From positions 1 through 38,568 of IMG/VR virus record IMGVR_UViG_3300028283_000171: 38,568 bases of DNA, one strand, 5' to 3'. This DNA comes from a virus. The notes under the pieces are model-generated. The model ran no database searches. It was given only the letters and a program-made list of their open reading frames with translations, and had not been told where the DNA came from. This document shows, piece by piece, positions 38,133 through 38,568 of this stretch (the first letter of the stretch is position 1; each line of letters starts with the position of its first letter). The position numbers and the translations under genes were made by a program.

Positions 38133-38568
38133 AGTAGGAGACATAGTTAAATGTATTCTTCCAGCGGGAATTTTAATACAGGATAAAATTTATATTATCA
38201 CTGGAAAAAATGGAGCGTTATGTTTTGTTAATGAAATTCAAGGCGGATGGCTTCCAAAAAGATTTGAAAAAATTGAAGGTGAAGAACTAGAAGAAATTAG
38301 AAAAAAACAAGAATTATTGAAATCTGTTCATATGCAAGATGATCCATATGGTGAAGAAAATTGGGTAGGTGAATCTAGACTATTAACAGAATTTAAAGAT
38401 CATAGTGTTTTACTTGATATTATTCACAATAATATTCTAAAAAGTGAAGCTGAATTTGGTTTGATAATTAAACCAGAAGACGCTGAATTAGAGAAAAAAG
38501 TTATTATGTCTGTATTTAATGATTATAAATTCAAGAAATGGAACGAATATTCCAACGATGAATATATG
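38125..38568 (+). CDS. Hypothetical protein, cut by window edge
   Basis: The 148 codons visible stay open to the edge. The first 45 residues look like a small beta-barrel (KVGDIVKCILPAGILIQDK, then IYIITG and WLPKRFE), close to SH3/KOW-like folds. An acidic helix follows, then DPYGEENW (73-80), then residues with a possible targeting-like GESRLLTEF (82-90). The overlap with the HD gene suggests a common operon. Function unknown. Confidence 0.7.
   Translation, partial: MIKVGDIVKCILPAGILIQDKIYIITGKNGALCFVNEIQGGWLPKRFEKIEGEELEEIRKKQELLKSVHMQDDPYGEENWVGESRLLTEFKDHSVLLDIIHNNILKSEAEFGLIIKPEDAELEKKVIMSVFNDYKFKKWNEYSNDEYM

Overview
The window looks like part of a large T4-like (myovirus-type) phage genome whose host is probably a member of the Bacteroidota. 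The T4-like assignment rests on homologues of the major capsid protein (gp23), prohead protease (gp21), portal (gp20), head-completion nuclease (gp4), late sigma factor (gp55) and FEN-family RNase H. The host assignment rests on low GC, tail fibres built from the FN3-like domains typical of Bacteroidota, a translation initiation factor IF-3 whose sequence looks Bacteroidota-type, a small secreted protein with a type IX secretion sorting domain, and a few TAnnTTTG promoter boxes. No terminase, sheath, baseplate or DNA polymerase gene lies in the window, so it is a segment and not the whole genome.

Layout. From 125 to 27287 every gene is on the minus strand. Reading leftwards from 27287 there is a 47-aa ORF, four tail-fibre/adhesin genes (27126 to 18564), four tandem paralogues of unknown function (18499 to 14313), two small ORFs, two large unknown proteins, the late sigma factor, a putative zinc peptidase, gp4, an unknown protein, the portal, a fused protease-scaffold, the capsid protein, a free-standing endonuclease and a glycosyltransferase. 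From 27385 on, the strand alternates. On the plus strand are an M16 peptidase, a small ORF and an early-looking cluster (cREC protein, I78-like inhibitor, infC, several unknowns, the T9SS-tagged protein). On the minus strand are a broken LAGLIDADG endonuclease, then RNase H followed by a truncated, shuffled portal-like ORF. The last plus-strand block holds an endonuclease, a 641-aa protein, an HD hydrolase and a gene that runs off the right edge. No gene-free stretch exceeds 300 bases; the longest is about 250 bases (11191-11438). I see no tRNA genes, CRISPR array or insertion sequence.

How it may work together. A T/A motif close to TWWATATATA sits 18-25 bases before the start of nine first-in-unit genes, including capsid, protease, portal, the paralogue block, the fibre block, RNase H and the M16 peptidase. 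With the gp55-like sigma factor this looks like a late-promoter system. The protease-scaffold carries about twelve 14-residue repeats (core Y-x-E-Y-I-A-E) that closely resemble the T4 capsid-targeting sequence, which ends F-I-A-E-A and is cut by gp21. The four tandem paralogues begin with similar sequences (Y-x-x-F-[LV]-x-E-[AS]). I infer they are internal head proteins packaged with the scaffold, trimmed by the protease and delivered with the DNA. Other observations of note are a portal-like mosaic ORF, a recurring octapeptide DPYGEExW in three unrelated ORFs, a phage-borne IF-3 and a phage protein carrying a T9SS tag.
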